Source: Yoonia sp.
GTDB lineage: Bacteria > Pseudomonadota > Alphaproteobacteria > Rhodobacterales > Rhodobacteraceae
Length of the DNA stretch: 64,000 bases
NCBI GenBank assembly: GCA_023955335.1
Contig: JAGSGF010000014.1
Coordinates: forward strand, 1-64,000
Direction: 5' to 3'
In this document: one piece after another, positions 9,802 to 17,473 of the stretch
Numbering within the stretch: the stretch's first letter is position 1
How the letters are laid out: every line of letters starts with the position of its first letter
Translations under genes and position numbers: made by a program
Notes under the pieces: generated by a model
The model's database searches: none
Told to the model about the DNA's origin: nothing
Seen by the model: the letters and a program-made list of their open reading frames with translations, nothing else

Positions 9802-9870
9802 ATGAAGCTTTTTTCAATTAGTCTTTTGATCGGATACTTAGGTATTTCGGCTGCAGTTGTTGGTGTTTAG
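9802..9870 (+). CDS. Putative 22-aa hydrophobic micro-ORF (MKLFSISLLIGYLGISAAVVGV)
   Basis: ATG with upstream purine-rich GAGGG; hydrophobic sequence; stop overlaps the cobN stop. Confidence 0.25.
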   Translation: MKLFSISLLIGYLGISAAVVGV

Positions 9871-12800
9871 TCCAACAACCCTGCGATCCTTGCGCGTGCC
9901 GAATTTGATTTGGGCTGCCACAGGTCGCGATCGATTGCTTCTTGCAGCCGTGCGGCTATTTCCGCAAGGGCGGGTGCGTTGACGTCAGCAATGAATTCAC
10001 GGGTGTCGTCATCTGCTAAGAACGCTTCTTCAACCAAATCAAAGTGGTGGTTTTTGACGGCACCTGTCGTTGCTGCAAAGGCAAATAGATAGTCCACAGT
10101 TGCCGCAATTTCGAACGCTCCTTTGTAGCCGTGCCGTTTGACACCGTCGATCCATTTTGGGTTGACCACACGTGACCGCACAACCCGCCCAATTTCATCC
10201 TCAAGCGTCCGTATAACGGGTCTTTCTGGTCGCGAGTGGTCGTTATGATAGATCGGTCGGTCGCGTCCTTGCAAGGTGCTGATTGCCGCTGCTGCCCCAC
10301 CTTCGAATTGATAGTAGTCATCGCTGTCCAAGATATCGTGCTCGCGGTTGTCTTGGTTTTGCACGATGGCTTCAGTTTGGGTTAGCCGTTGTTCAAAAGC
10401 ATCGCGCGCAGCCCGTCCTTCGGCCTTTGCGTCATACGCATAGGACCCCCAAGTCAGGTATGCATTGGCAAGGTCGGCTTTGTCCGCCCATAGCTTTTCG
10501 TCGATCATTGCCTGCAAGCCAGCCCCGTATGCACCGGGCTTGGACCCAAAGACCCGAGCGGTGTCTTCGCCCGCTTTGGTGCGGGCTGCTGCGGGGTTGA
10601 GGTCCGCGGGTTCGTCAAGGACTTGAACCGCCCGTGCGGCGCTGTCGACCAATGCGATAAGTTGCGGAAACGCGTCGCGGAAGAAACCTGAGATGCGCAG
10701 AGTGACGTCAACGCGCGGGCGCCCAAGCACGCCTTTCGGCAGGACTTCAAACCCAGTGACCCGCCGATTTGCGCTATCCCATGTAGGCTTCACACCCATA
10801 AGTGCGAGCGCTTGAGCAATATCGTCCCCACCTGTGCGCATGTTCGCAGTACCCCATGCGGTGATCAGCATCGTGCGTGGCCAATCGCCATGGTCTTGTA
10901 GGTGCTTTTCGATCAGCAAGTTCGCGGATTTCCAGCCGAGTTTCCATGCGGTTGGCGTTGGTACTGCGCGGCTGTCAACGGAATAGAAATTGCGTCCGGT
11001 TGGCAGAACATCAAGCCGCCCGCGGGTGGGAGCGCCGGACGGCGCCGGGGCGACGAAGTGCCCTGCAAGGGCGGTGAGTAGGCCCGCCCCTTCGTCTGGG
11101 CCGCATTGCGCAACTGTTGGGATGATCCGGTCGAATATTTCGTTAAGAACGGGTTGTGACGCTCGTGTGCTGAAGCCCACATCGCCCCACCCCCCATCCC
11201 GCAACAGGTTCTGGCTGATCAGTTCCAACCGCTCAACGGTGTCCCCTTGGGTTCGCCAGATGTCGTCCGTGACAGCTTTCAGCACATCCGGCTTTTCGGT
11301 TGTCGTTTGTCCTAAATCACAATCAAGCGGGTCAAAAGAGATGTCGAGATCACTTGCAATTGCCCGCAGTAGCGATGCGTTTTGTTCTTTTCCATCCCCC
11401 CGTGGTACCCGCGCCAATGCAATCGTCAGATCACGAGCAAGATCTCCTGTTGGGGATTGCCCAAAGATATGCAGACCATCACGAATTTGGGATTCTTTGA
11501 GCTCGCACAAATAGGCGTCGAGTTTTGCAAGGTCGCCATCTGCATCCCCGTCAAATCCTGCATCTTTGCCAAAGCCCGTGACGTCGGACAGCGATAGGAT
11601 TTCTTGGCGCAAGAGTTTGATCCTGCGTGGATCAACGCCCGCTGCTTCGTAGTATTCGTCCACAAGGGCTTCGAGATCCCGCATCGGCCCATAGCTTTCG
11701 GCGCGTGTCAGCGGCGGCGTCAGGTGGTCGATGATAACTGCGGATGTGCGCCGCTTGGCTTGTGTCCCTTCGCCCGGATCGTTCACGATGAACGGATAGA
11801 TGTGCGGGGTCGCCCCGAAAACAGCCTCGGGCCAGCATGTTTCGGACAATGCCAGCGCCTTGCCGGGGAGCCATTCGAGGTTCCCGTGTTTGCCCATATG
11901 CACAATGGCGTCCGCACCCCAGTGGTGTCGCAAGTAAAAGTAAAATGCCAGATAGTTGTGCGGCGGGACGAGGTCGGGCGAGTGGTAGGTCTCAGTCGGG
12001 TCGATGTTGTATCCACGTGCCGGTTGTAGCCCGACGACGGCGTTTCCAAATTCATGGATCGAGAGTTTGAAGCCTTGCGCCGTCTCCGGCGGGAGTATTT
12101 CGGAAAAAGCGAGGAAAGGATCGTCTTCAGGTCGACCCCATCGCGTGGTAATTTGCTTCTTTGGTTCCCAAGGAAGTGCATCGAAATGTTTTTTGTAGAT
12201 ACTGAGAGGGAGCGTAACGCCGCCTTTCGTGTCCGCTCGGTCAGTCAACCAGTTAGTCGGGCCAGCCATCATTAGTTCCATGAGCGCTTGGGCGTCTGCG
12301 GGCGCTGTCGTCGTGTAACCGTTCTGTGCAAGCAGGTTGAGCGTGTGAATTGTCGCTGCAGGTGTGTCGAGGCCGACGCCGTTGGCAAGCCTTCCGTTTT
12401 TGTTGGGGTAGTTGGCGAGGATGAGTGCGACTTTGCGGTCTTTAGTGGGCGTACTTCGTAAGCGCGCCCATTTTGCGGTCAGGTCAGCCACAAAATCGAT
12501 CCGGTTGCCGTGCCCTTGGTAGGTCGCGATGGCGCATTCGGTCGCGTCGTCAAAGAAAGCTTCACCCTTGAACGACACTGCGCGCGACAGGATGCGCCCG
12601 TCGACTTCGGGTAGGGCCACGTTCATCGCGATGTCACGGGCAGAGAGCCCTTGGACGCTTTCGGCCCATGCGGAGTCTGATGCGCTGGATAGGATGACTT
12701 GGAAAATGGGGGATTTGTTTGCGGCTTCCATCGTTAGTGGGTTTTGTGGGCTGTCGTCGCCGTCATGTGGGGAGCCAACCGCAAAGGCCGTGCAGTTGAG

Positions 12801-13583
12801 GATCACGCTTGGCGGCGCGGATTGGAACAGGTGTTGCAGGGTTGCTGTGCTGAGCGGGTCTTTGAGAGAGGCCACGAAGACCGGCAGCGGGTTGAGGCCA
12901 CGGCGCGATAGGCTGCGCACCATGCGGTTAATCGGGTTCAACCCGCCGCCTTGCACGAGGGCGCGGTAGAAGATTATGGGGACGACTGGTGCGTTCGGCG
13001 TCCATCCCGTTTTGGCGGTGTCGAGGTCAGTAATCCCTGATCCGGGCCAGTAGACACCTGCCCGTAATAAAGGTGTAGCTGCTGTTGGTTTATTTGTATT
13101 CTTAAGTATTGCGCCGCAATAGGATAAGAAATTGGTGCTATTTTGCGGACCACCTTCAACGAGGTAGGACCAAAGCGCGTCGTAATCTTCGTCTGATACG
13201 GTGGACAAGCCGCGTAGCTCTGCGTCGGGTTTGTCGTCACCGGGCAGGGCTGCAAATGGAATGCCCGCAGCGTGCAGCGATGCCGCGTATTGCGTCAGGC
13301 CGTATTTCCAATAGCCCATGCCGCCCAATACGCGAGCTACGACCAGTTTGGATTTGGACGCGCAGTTGTCGATGTGCAGGTCCACAGACATCGGGTGCGT
13401 CAGGTGCATCATGTTGGCCAGCCGCAAGGTTGGCGGGGCCGCCATTTCATTGCGTGCTTCGGACAATGCAGCCAATTCCGTGTCAGCCGCCGAGATGAAA
13501 ACCACATCTGCAGGCGTTTGCCCAAGGTCGAACGGTTCGTCCCCGTCAGAGATTGCGCCGGGGGTAGCAGCTAGCAGGTGCAT
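9867..13583 (-). CDS. cobN: Cobaltochelatase subunit CobN
   Basis: LVPPHNYLAFYFYLRHHWGADAIVHMGKHGNLEWLPGK; about 1238 aa. Confidence 0.95.
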   Translation of the reverse strand: MHLLAATPGAISDGDEPFDLGQTPADVVFISAADTELAALSEARNEMAAPPTLRLANMMHLTHPMSVDLHIDNCASKSKLVVARVLGGMGYWKYGLTQYAASLHAAGIPFAALPGDDKPDAELRGLSTVSDEDYDALWSYLVEGGPQNSTNFLSYCGAILKNTNKPTAATPLLRAGVYWPGSGITDLDTAKTGWTPNAPVVPIIFYRALVQGGGLNPINRMVRSLSRRGLNPLPVFVASLKDPLSTATLQHLFQSAPPSVILNCTAFAVGSPHDGDDSPQNPLTMEAANKSPIFQVILSSASDSAWAESVQGLSARDIAMNVALPEVDGRILSRAVSFKGEAFFDDATECAIATYQGHGNRIDFVADLTAKWARLRSTPTKDRKVALILANYPNKNGRLANGVGLDTPAATIHTLNLLAQNGYTTTAPADAQALMELMMAGPTNWLTDRADTKGGVTLPLSIYKKHFDALPWEPKKQITTRWGRPEDDPFLAFSEILPPETAQGFKLSIHEFGNAVVGLQPARGYNIDPTETYHSPDLVPPHNYLAFYFYLRHHWGADAIVHMGKHGNLEWLPGKALALSETCWPEAVFGATPHIYPFIVNDPGEGTQAKRRTSAVIIDHLTPPLTRAESYGPMRDLEALVDEYYEAAGVDPRRIKLLRQEILSLSDVTGFGKDAGFDGDADGDLAKLDAYLCELKESQIRDGLHIFGQSPTGDLARDLTIALARVPRGDGKEQNASLLRAIASDLDISFDPLDCDLGQTTTEKPDVLKAVTDDIWRTQGDTVERLELISQNLLRDGGWGDVGFSTRASQPVLNEIFDRIIPTVAQCGPDEGAGLLTALAGHFVAPAPSGAPTRGRLDVLPTGRNFYSVDSRAVPTPTAWKLGWKSANLLIEKHLQDHGDWPRTMLITAWGTANMRTGGDDIAQALALMGVKPTWDSANRRVTGFEVLPKGVLGRPRVDVTLRISGFFRDAFPQLIALVDSAARAVQVLDEPADLNPAAARTKAGEDTARVFGSKPGAYGAGLQAMIDEKLWADKADLANAYLTWGSYAYDAKAEGRAARDAFEQRLTQTEAIVQNQDNREHDILDSDDYYQFEGGAAAAISTLQGRDRPIYHNDHSRPERPVIRTLEDEIGRVVRSRVVNPKWIDGVKRHGYKGAFEIAATVDYLFAFAATTGAVKNHHFDLVEEAFLADDDTREFIADVNAPALAEIAARLQEAIDRDLWQPKSNSARARIAGLLD
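12082..12114 (-). repeat. Copy of the same ~33-bp repeat embedded in frame in cobN
   Basis: Minus strand cctcgctttttccgaaatactcccgccggagac, encoding ..LAFSEILPPET.. Confidence 0.6.
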
Positions 13584-13630
13584 AAGGTTTGGCCTCGTGG
13601 TAGTGACGCCTCAAATTGAAGGAATCTGTT

Positions 13631-13798
13631 ATGGATTACAAAGCATCTGGAGCTCCGAAATTGGGCAAGAACGCACCGAAACATGTCGAGCATAATGCCG
13701 TTGGATCGAAGAAAAAGCCATTTGGCACACGTCCGAGCAAAGAAGAGCTGCTTGCCCGCATGAAGGCGGCGGCCGATGCGGCCAAGTCCGAAAGTTAA
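13631..13798 (+). CDS. Small basic hypothetical protein (55 aa)
   Basis: AAGGAA upstream of ATG; MDYKASGAPKLGKNAPKHVEHNAVGSKKKPFGTRPSKEELLARMKAAADAAKSES. Confidence 0.6.
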   Translation: MDYKASGAPKLGKNAPKHVEHNAVGSKKKPFGTRPSKEELLARMKAAADAAKSES

Positions 13799-13800
13799 GA

Positions 13801-14250
13801 TCACAGCGCCTTTTTCATGAAAATGGACGAGGGTGCGTCGATGTAGTCGCCGAATGGCCCGCAAGGGACAAATTCGTGCCGCGCGTAAAGCCGATGGGCG
13901 GCGTATAACACGTTGCCGGTTTCCAATTTCAGCATGCGTAAGAATTCGGTCTTGGCGTGGTCTTCAAGCTGCCGCAAGATCGCGTCAGCGACTCCACGCC
14001 CACGCGCATCTTCGGATACGAACATTGATTTGATCTCGCCGTAGCCGTCTTTGACCATCAGCGCGCCTGTGCCAAGGACCGTGTCCGCTTCACGAGCGGT
14101 GAAAAAGTGGATGTTGTCGGCGCACAGATCGTCGATGGACAGGTAGAAGTTATCCTCCGGCGGAAACAGGCTTTGCATCAATGCATGGCTTTGCTGAAGC
14201 AGCGCCGTTGCCTGTGGGTCGTGTGGATCTGTGCGGCCGACGATGATCAT
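13801..14250 (-). CDS. GNAT-family N-acetyltransferase
   Basis: EIKSMFVSEDARGRGVADAILRQLEDHAK acetyl-CoA motif. Confidence 0.85.
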   Translation of the reverse strand: MIIVGRTDPHDPQATALLQQSHALMQSLFPPEDNFYLSIDDLCADNIHFFTAREADTVLGTGALMVKDGYGEIKSMFVSEDARGRGVADAILRQLEDHAKTEFLRMLKLETGNVLYAAHRLYARHEFVPCGPFGDYIDAPSSIFMKKAL

Positions 14251-15317
14251 GCTTGAAGTGCTGCCGTGATTGCAGCGTGGTCGAGCCCTGCTTCGCCAAT
14301 GACAACCAGTTTGGTTTCGCGATCACCTTCAAATTGTTGGTCGAAATAACTGTCAACGCGCGGGCCCACGGCTTGTAACGTCATCCGCATTGGCTTGTCT
14401 TGGATGGCCACAAACCCCTTTAGGCGCAGGATGTTATGGGCGCGGATCACGTCGGCGACTTGGGCTTTAAATGACGGTGCATCTGTGACTTCGCCGCGTG
14501 TAACGATGAAGCTTTCAAACTCGTCGTGTCCATGCGCGTGTTCGTGCACATGGTGATCGCCATGGTCGTCGTCGTGGTCATCATCGTGGTGGTGATGGTG
14601 GACCTCGTGACGCACATCAAGGTCGTTTTCTGCGCCAATACCTTGACCGAGCAGTACATCAACGGGCAGGGCGCCCATCGTTGCTTTGAGGACTTGAACG
14701 CCATCGCGTGCATCTGATTTCAGGCGCGCAAGCAGGGCGTCAACTTCCGCGGTGTCCAGCAGGTCGGATTTGTTCACGACGATCATGTCAGCGCAGGCGA
14801 TCTGGTCCTCAAAAAGCTCGGACAGCGGCGTTTCGTGGTCGAGATTTTCGTCCTGCGCGCGTTGCGCGTCAACTGCGGCCACGTTGTGCGCGAATTGGCC
14901 GTCATGCACTGCGCGTCCATCAACGACGGTGACAACGCCGTCAACAGTGACTTTCGTTGAGATACCTGGCCAATTGAACGCGCGGATTAATGGCTGCGGC
15001 AACGCGAGGCCGGATGTTTCGATCACGATGTGGTCAGGCCGTGGGTCACGCGCGAGCAGCTGTTCCATTGTCGGGATAAAATCATCGGCCACGGTGCAAC
15101 AGATGCAGCCATTGGACAGCTCTACGATGTCGTCTTCTGTGCAGGTTTCGATCCCGCAGCCCTTAAGGATATCGCCATCAACCCCAAGATCACCAAATTC
15201 GTTGATGATCAGCGCGATCCGCTTGCCGGATGCGTTTTGCAGCATGTGCCGGATGAGTGTCGTTTTTCCGGCCCCAAGAAAGCCTGTAACGACGGTGGCG
15301 GGAATTTTAGCTGGCAT
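14247..15317 (-). CDS. cobW: CobW-family GTPase with His/Asp-rich tract
   Basis: VTGFLGAGKTTLIRHML, NGCICCTV, VVNKSDL; HHHHHDDDHDDDHGDHHVHEHAHGHDE. Confidence 0.9.
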   Translation of the reverse strand: MPAKIPATVVTGFLGAGKTTLIRHMLQNASGKRIALIINEFGDLGVDGDILKGCGIETCTEDDIVELSNGCICCTVADDFIPTMEQLLARDPRPDHIVIETSGLALPQPLIRAFNWPGISTKVTVDGVVTVVDGRAVHDGQFAHNVAAVDAQRAQDENLDHETPLSELFEDQIACADMIVVNKSDLLDTAEVDALLARLKSDARDGVQVLKATMGALPVDVLLGQGIGAENDLDVRHEVHHHHHDDDHDDDHGDHHVHEHAHGHDEFESFIVTRGEVTDAPSFKAQVADVIRAHNILRLKGFVAIQDKPMRMTLQAVGPRVDSYFDQQFEGDRETKLVVIGEAGLDHAAITAALQA

Positions 15318-15362
15318 TTTTTTGGTTTCCAATTCTGGGCGGCGTTGGCTAAGGCTTAGGCC

Positions 15363-15674
15363 ATGACAAAGCGTGTGACAATCTGTGAGACTTGCGCAGG
15401 GCCGGGAACGGCGCTGGCGGCGGAGCTGGGCAAAATAGACGGATGGGATGTCGTGATGCATCCATGTTTGTCCGTGTGTGACGCCCCCGTGGCGATAGCT
15501 GTGCAGGCAGATGGGGCGGCCACATATGTCTTTGCAGGGCTGACGGATGCGGACGCGGATGATGTCCGTGCCTTTGTCACGTTGTTTGATGACGCACCAG
15601 CAGGCTGGATCGCAGATGCCCGCCCGGCGGGACGGCTGCGGTTTTGCCTTAAGTCACGGGTACCGGCGCTATAG
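15363..15674 (+). CDS. DUF1636 family, thioredoxin-fold 2Fe-2S-like protein
   Basis: TICETCAGPG...CLSVCDAPVAIAVQ Cys pattern. Confidence 0.75.
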   Translation: MTKRVTICETCAGPGTALAAELGKIDGWDVVMHPCLSVCDAPVAIAVQADGAATYVFAGLTDADADDVRAFVTLFDDAPAGWIADARPAGRLRFCLKSRVPAL

Positions 15675-15675
15675 G

Positions 15676-16116
15676 TCATGGCACGGTGATCTCGGCCACG
15701 ATCGGTTGGCCGTCGATTGCCCAGCCTGTGTGATCATTCGCATTCAACGTGACACGCACCACTGATCCGCTGGGCGCACCGGTTAGATGCACCCAAGGGC
15801 CATAGGCCCGGAGGATTTTGATCCCGTCGACATAGATATGCGTGTGGCCAGTGCCTGCGACTGGTACGGTGTTCACCGTTTCAGGCGTAAACGTAAACCC
15901 CGCCACATCGATGAACAGGTTCTTCCCATCGCCAGTGTCGTCAGTGATGGTCAATGCAAGGCTTGGCGCGGGGCCGGTCCATTCTGTGAGCACTGAATGG
16001 TCGTGACCTGTGTCGCTATGACCCGCGTGATCATGGCCTTCCATCGGCGCGCTGATGATGACGCCAAGCCCGGTGCCAAAAACTATGCCGATCACAAAAA
16101 GGATGAGCGCGCGCAT
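15676..16116 (-). CDS. Hypothetical membrane-anchored His-rich protein downstream of cbtAB
   Basis: N-terminal TM helix followed by EGHDHAGHSDTGHDH. Confidence 0.7.
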   Translation of the reverse strand: MRALILFVIGIVFGTGLGVIISAPMEGHDHAGHSDTGHDHSVLTEWTGPAPSLALTITDDTGDGKNLFIDVAGFTFTPETVNTVPVAGTGHTHIYVDGIKILRAYGPWVHLTGAPSGSVVRVTLNANDHTGWAIDGQPIVAEITVP

Positions 16117-16119
16117 CGC

Positions 16120-16788
16120 CTAACCCTCTGCCAATTTGCTGTGCCAGACCGACCCAAGCAGCAGACCGAGTGTCACCCATACCGCCAGTGCCACGCCCAA
16201 TGTGCGAGCCGCGAATGATGCTGCCAGCTCGGGTGGTGCGACTTGGGTTAACATGTCGGGCATCGGCGCGCCGATCAAATGCGGCGCAGCGAGCAGCACA
16301 ATGGCAGCCCCCCACATGGCCCAGTTTTGACCAAACGCGATTAGCCAAAGGGCGATACCTGTGCAAGCGGCAGTGCCGTACCACCAAATTTGGCGCGCTT
16401 CGACGTCGGCACCGTTTAAGCCGGGCATGTCGGGGGCAAGTCCGAACGCAGGCGCCATGTGCATCGTGATGAACCCGGCGGCGCCCCATACGATACCCGC
16501 GCGCGGAGAAATTGGCTCGCCGCGTTCTTCGGCCCAGACCATCGCCGCAAGCAAAACAAATGCATACCCCGTATAGATCAGCGCAGAAAAGACGATGTTC
16601 AATGCTTCGCGGGTCACATCAAACGGCCCGCGTTGTACCGTCACAAAATCAAGTGCGGTGTGGGGGTCAATTTCAAACAGTTCGGCATGAAGCAAAAGCG
16701 GCTGCACGAACGCGAATTGCAACAGCGCAGCCATAAGGCCTGCGCCGAAGCCAGCGATCAACGCGCTGACGGCAATCTTTTGAAACAT
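16120..16788 (-). CDS. cbtA: CbtA-family cobalt transporter subunit
   Basis: N-terminal VSALIAGFGAGLMAALLQFAFVQPLLLHAE; downstream of cbtB and a riboswitch. Confidence 0.88.
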   Translation of the reverse strand: MFQKIAVSALIAGFGAGLMAALLQFAFVQPLLLHAELFEIDPHTALDFVTVQRGPFDVTREALNIVFSALIYTGYAFVLLAAMVWAEERGEPISPRAGIVWGAAGFITMHMAPAFGLAPDMPGLNGADVEARQIWWYGTAACTGIALWLIAFGQNWAMWGAAIVLLAAPHLIGAPMPDMLTQVAPPELAASFAARTLGVALAVWVTLGLLLGSVWHSKLAEG

Positions 16789-16791
16789 CGC

Positions 16792-16974
16792 TTAGTGGCA
16801 GGGGAAGCCGGTTGTGTGACGCACGTCATGTGCGGCGTCATGCAGTGTGGCGGCTTGCACGTGGCCTGCAACAGTGATGATTCCCAAACCAAGGATACCT
16901 GCGGCAAGAACCGACAACACCGTGGAGGAAGTCTTTGTTTGTGTAGGCGCAGTGGTTGCGATTGTCTTTGTCAT
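16792..16974 (-). CDS. cbtB: CbtB-family cobalt transporter subunit
   Basis: 60-aa single-TM protein ending HDVRHTTGFPCH. Confidence 0.85.
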   Translation of the reverse strand: MTKTIATTAPTQTKTSSTVLSVLAAGILGLGIITVAGHVQAATLHDAAHDVRHTTGFPCH

Positions 16975-17027
16975 TTTATCGTCTCCAGTTTCCCGTCACA
17001 CCCGACGGGATGGTTTCATTGCGCATG

Positions 17028-17235
17028 GCTGGTCTCCTGGCTTGCGGATCGATCATGCTTTGCGGCCTTCCCGGTTGCCCAGTGGCGTGTTCGCAAAGCA
17101 CTCTCCGCATTACAGTCGCGGGGGCGGCTGTGGTTTTTGGCCTCCCGATTTGGATCGGCCTTCCCACATTCCCATTTCATCCCCCTAAAGCTGAGCTTCG
17201 TCGGCGGGGAACCGTGCGTGTCCGTTGTGCCTGTC
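17028..17235 (-). promoter_or_regulatory. Cobalamin riboswitch upstream of cbtBA
   Basis: On the minus strand: GCCGCCCCCGCGACTGTAATGCGG ... GCCACTGGGCAACCGGGAAGGCCG ... GCAAGCCAGGAGACC. Confidence 0.93.
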
Positions 17236-17473
17236 TGGGGCACGGATCGTCAAGCCTGAAACCGACGCGCCGCGATGCTGCGCCGTCACAATTGGTGAAA
17301 TTACAGGGCTTTCGTTGGGGGTATTTGTAATCCAAACCCCGTAAACGCGCGGAAAATCGCAATATCTTGTGGATAAGTCGCAGGTTTTGTCCATATGCGG
17401 GGCGTTTTCGTTGACTCGGCCCGTTCTGCTGGGTGACAATTTTGAACCTAAGGAATCAATGGGCTGAATATCG

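Noticed and set aside
14520-14620. CAT/ATG-type microsatellite-like tract
   Set aside because: Explained by the His/Asp-rich metal-binding loop of CobW in the minus-strand frame.
16459-17259. 266-aa plus-strand ORF across cbtA/cbtB and the riboswitch
   Set aside because: Antisense to well-supported genes and the riboswitch; no coding-like motifs.
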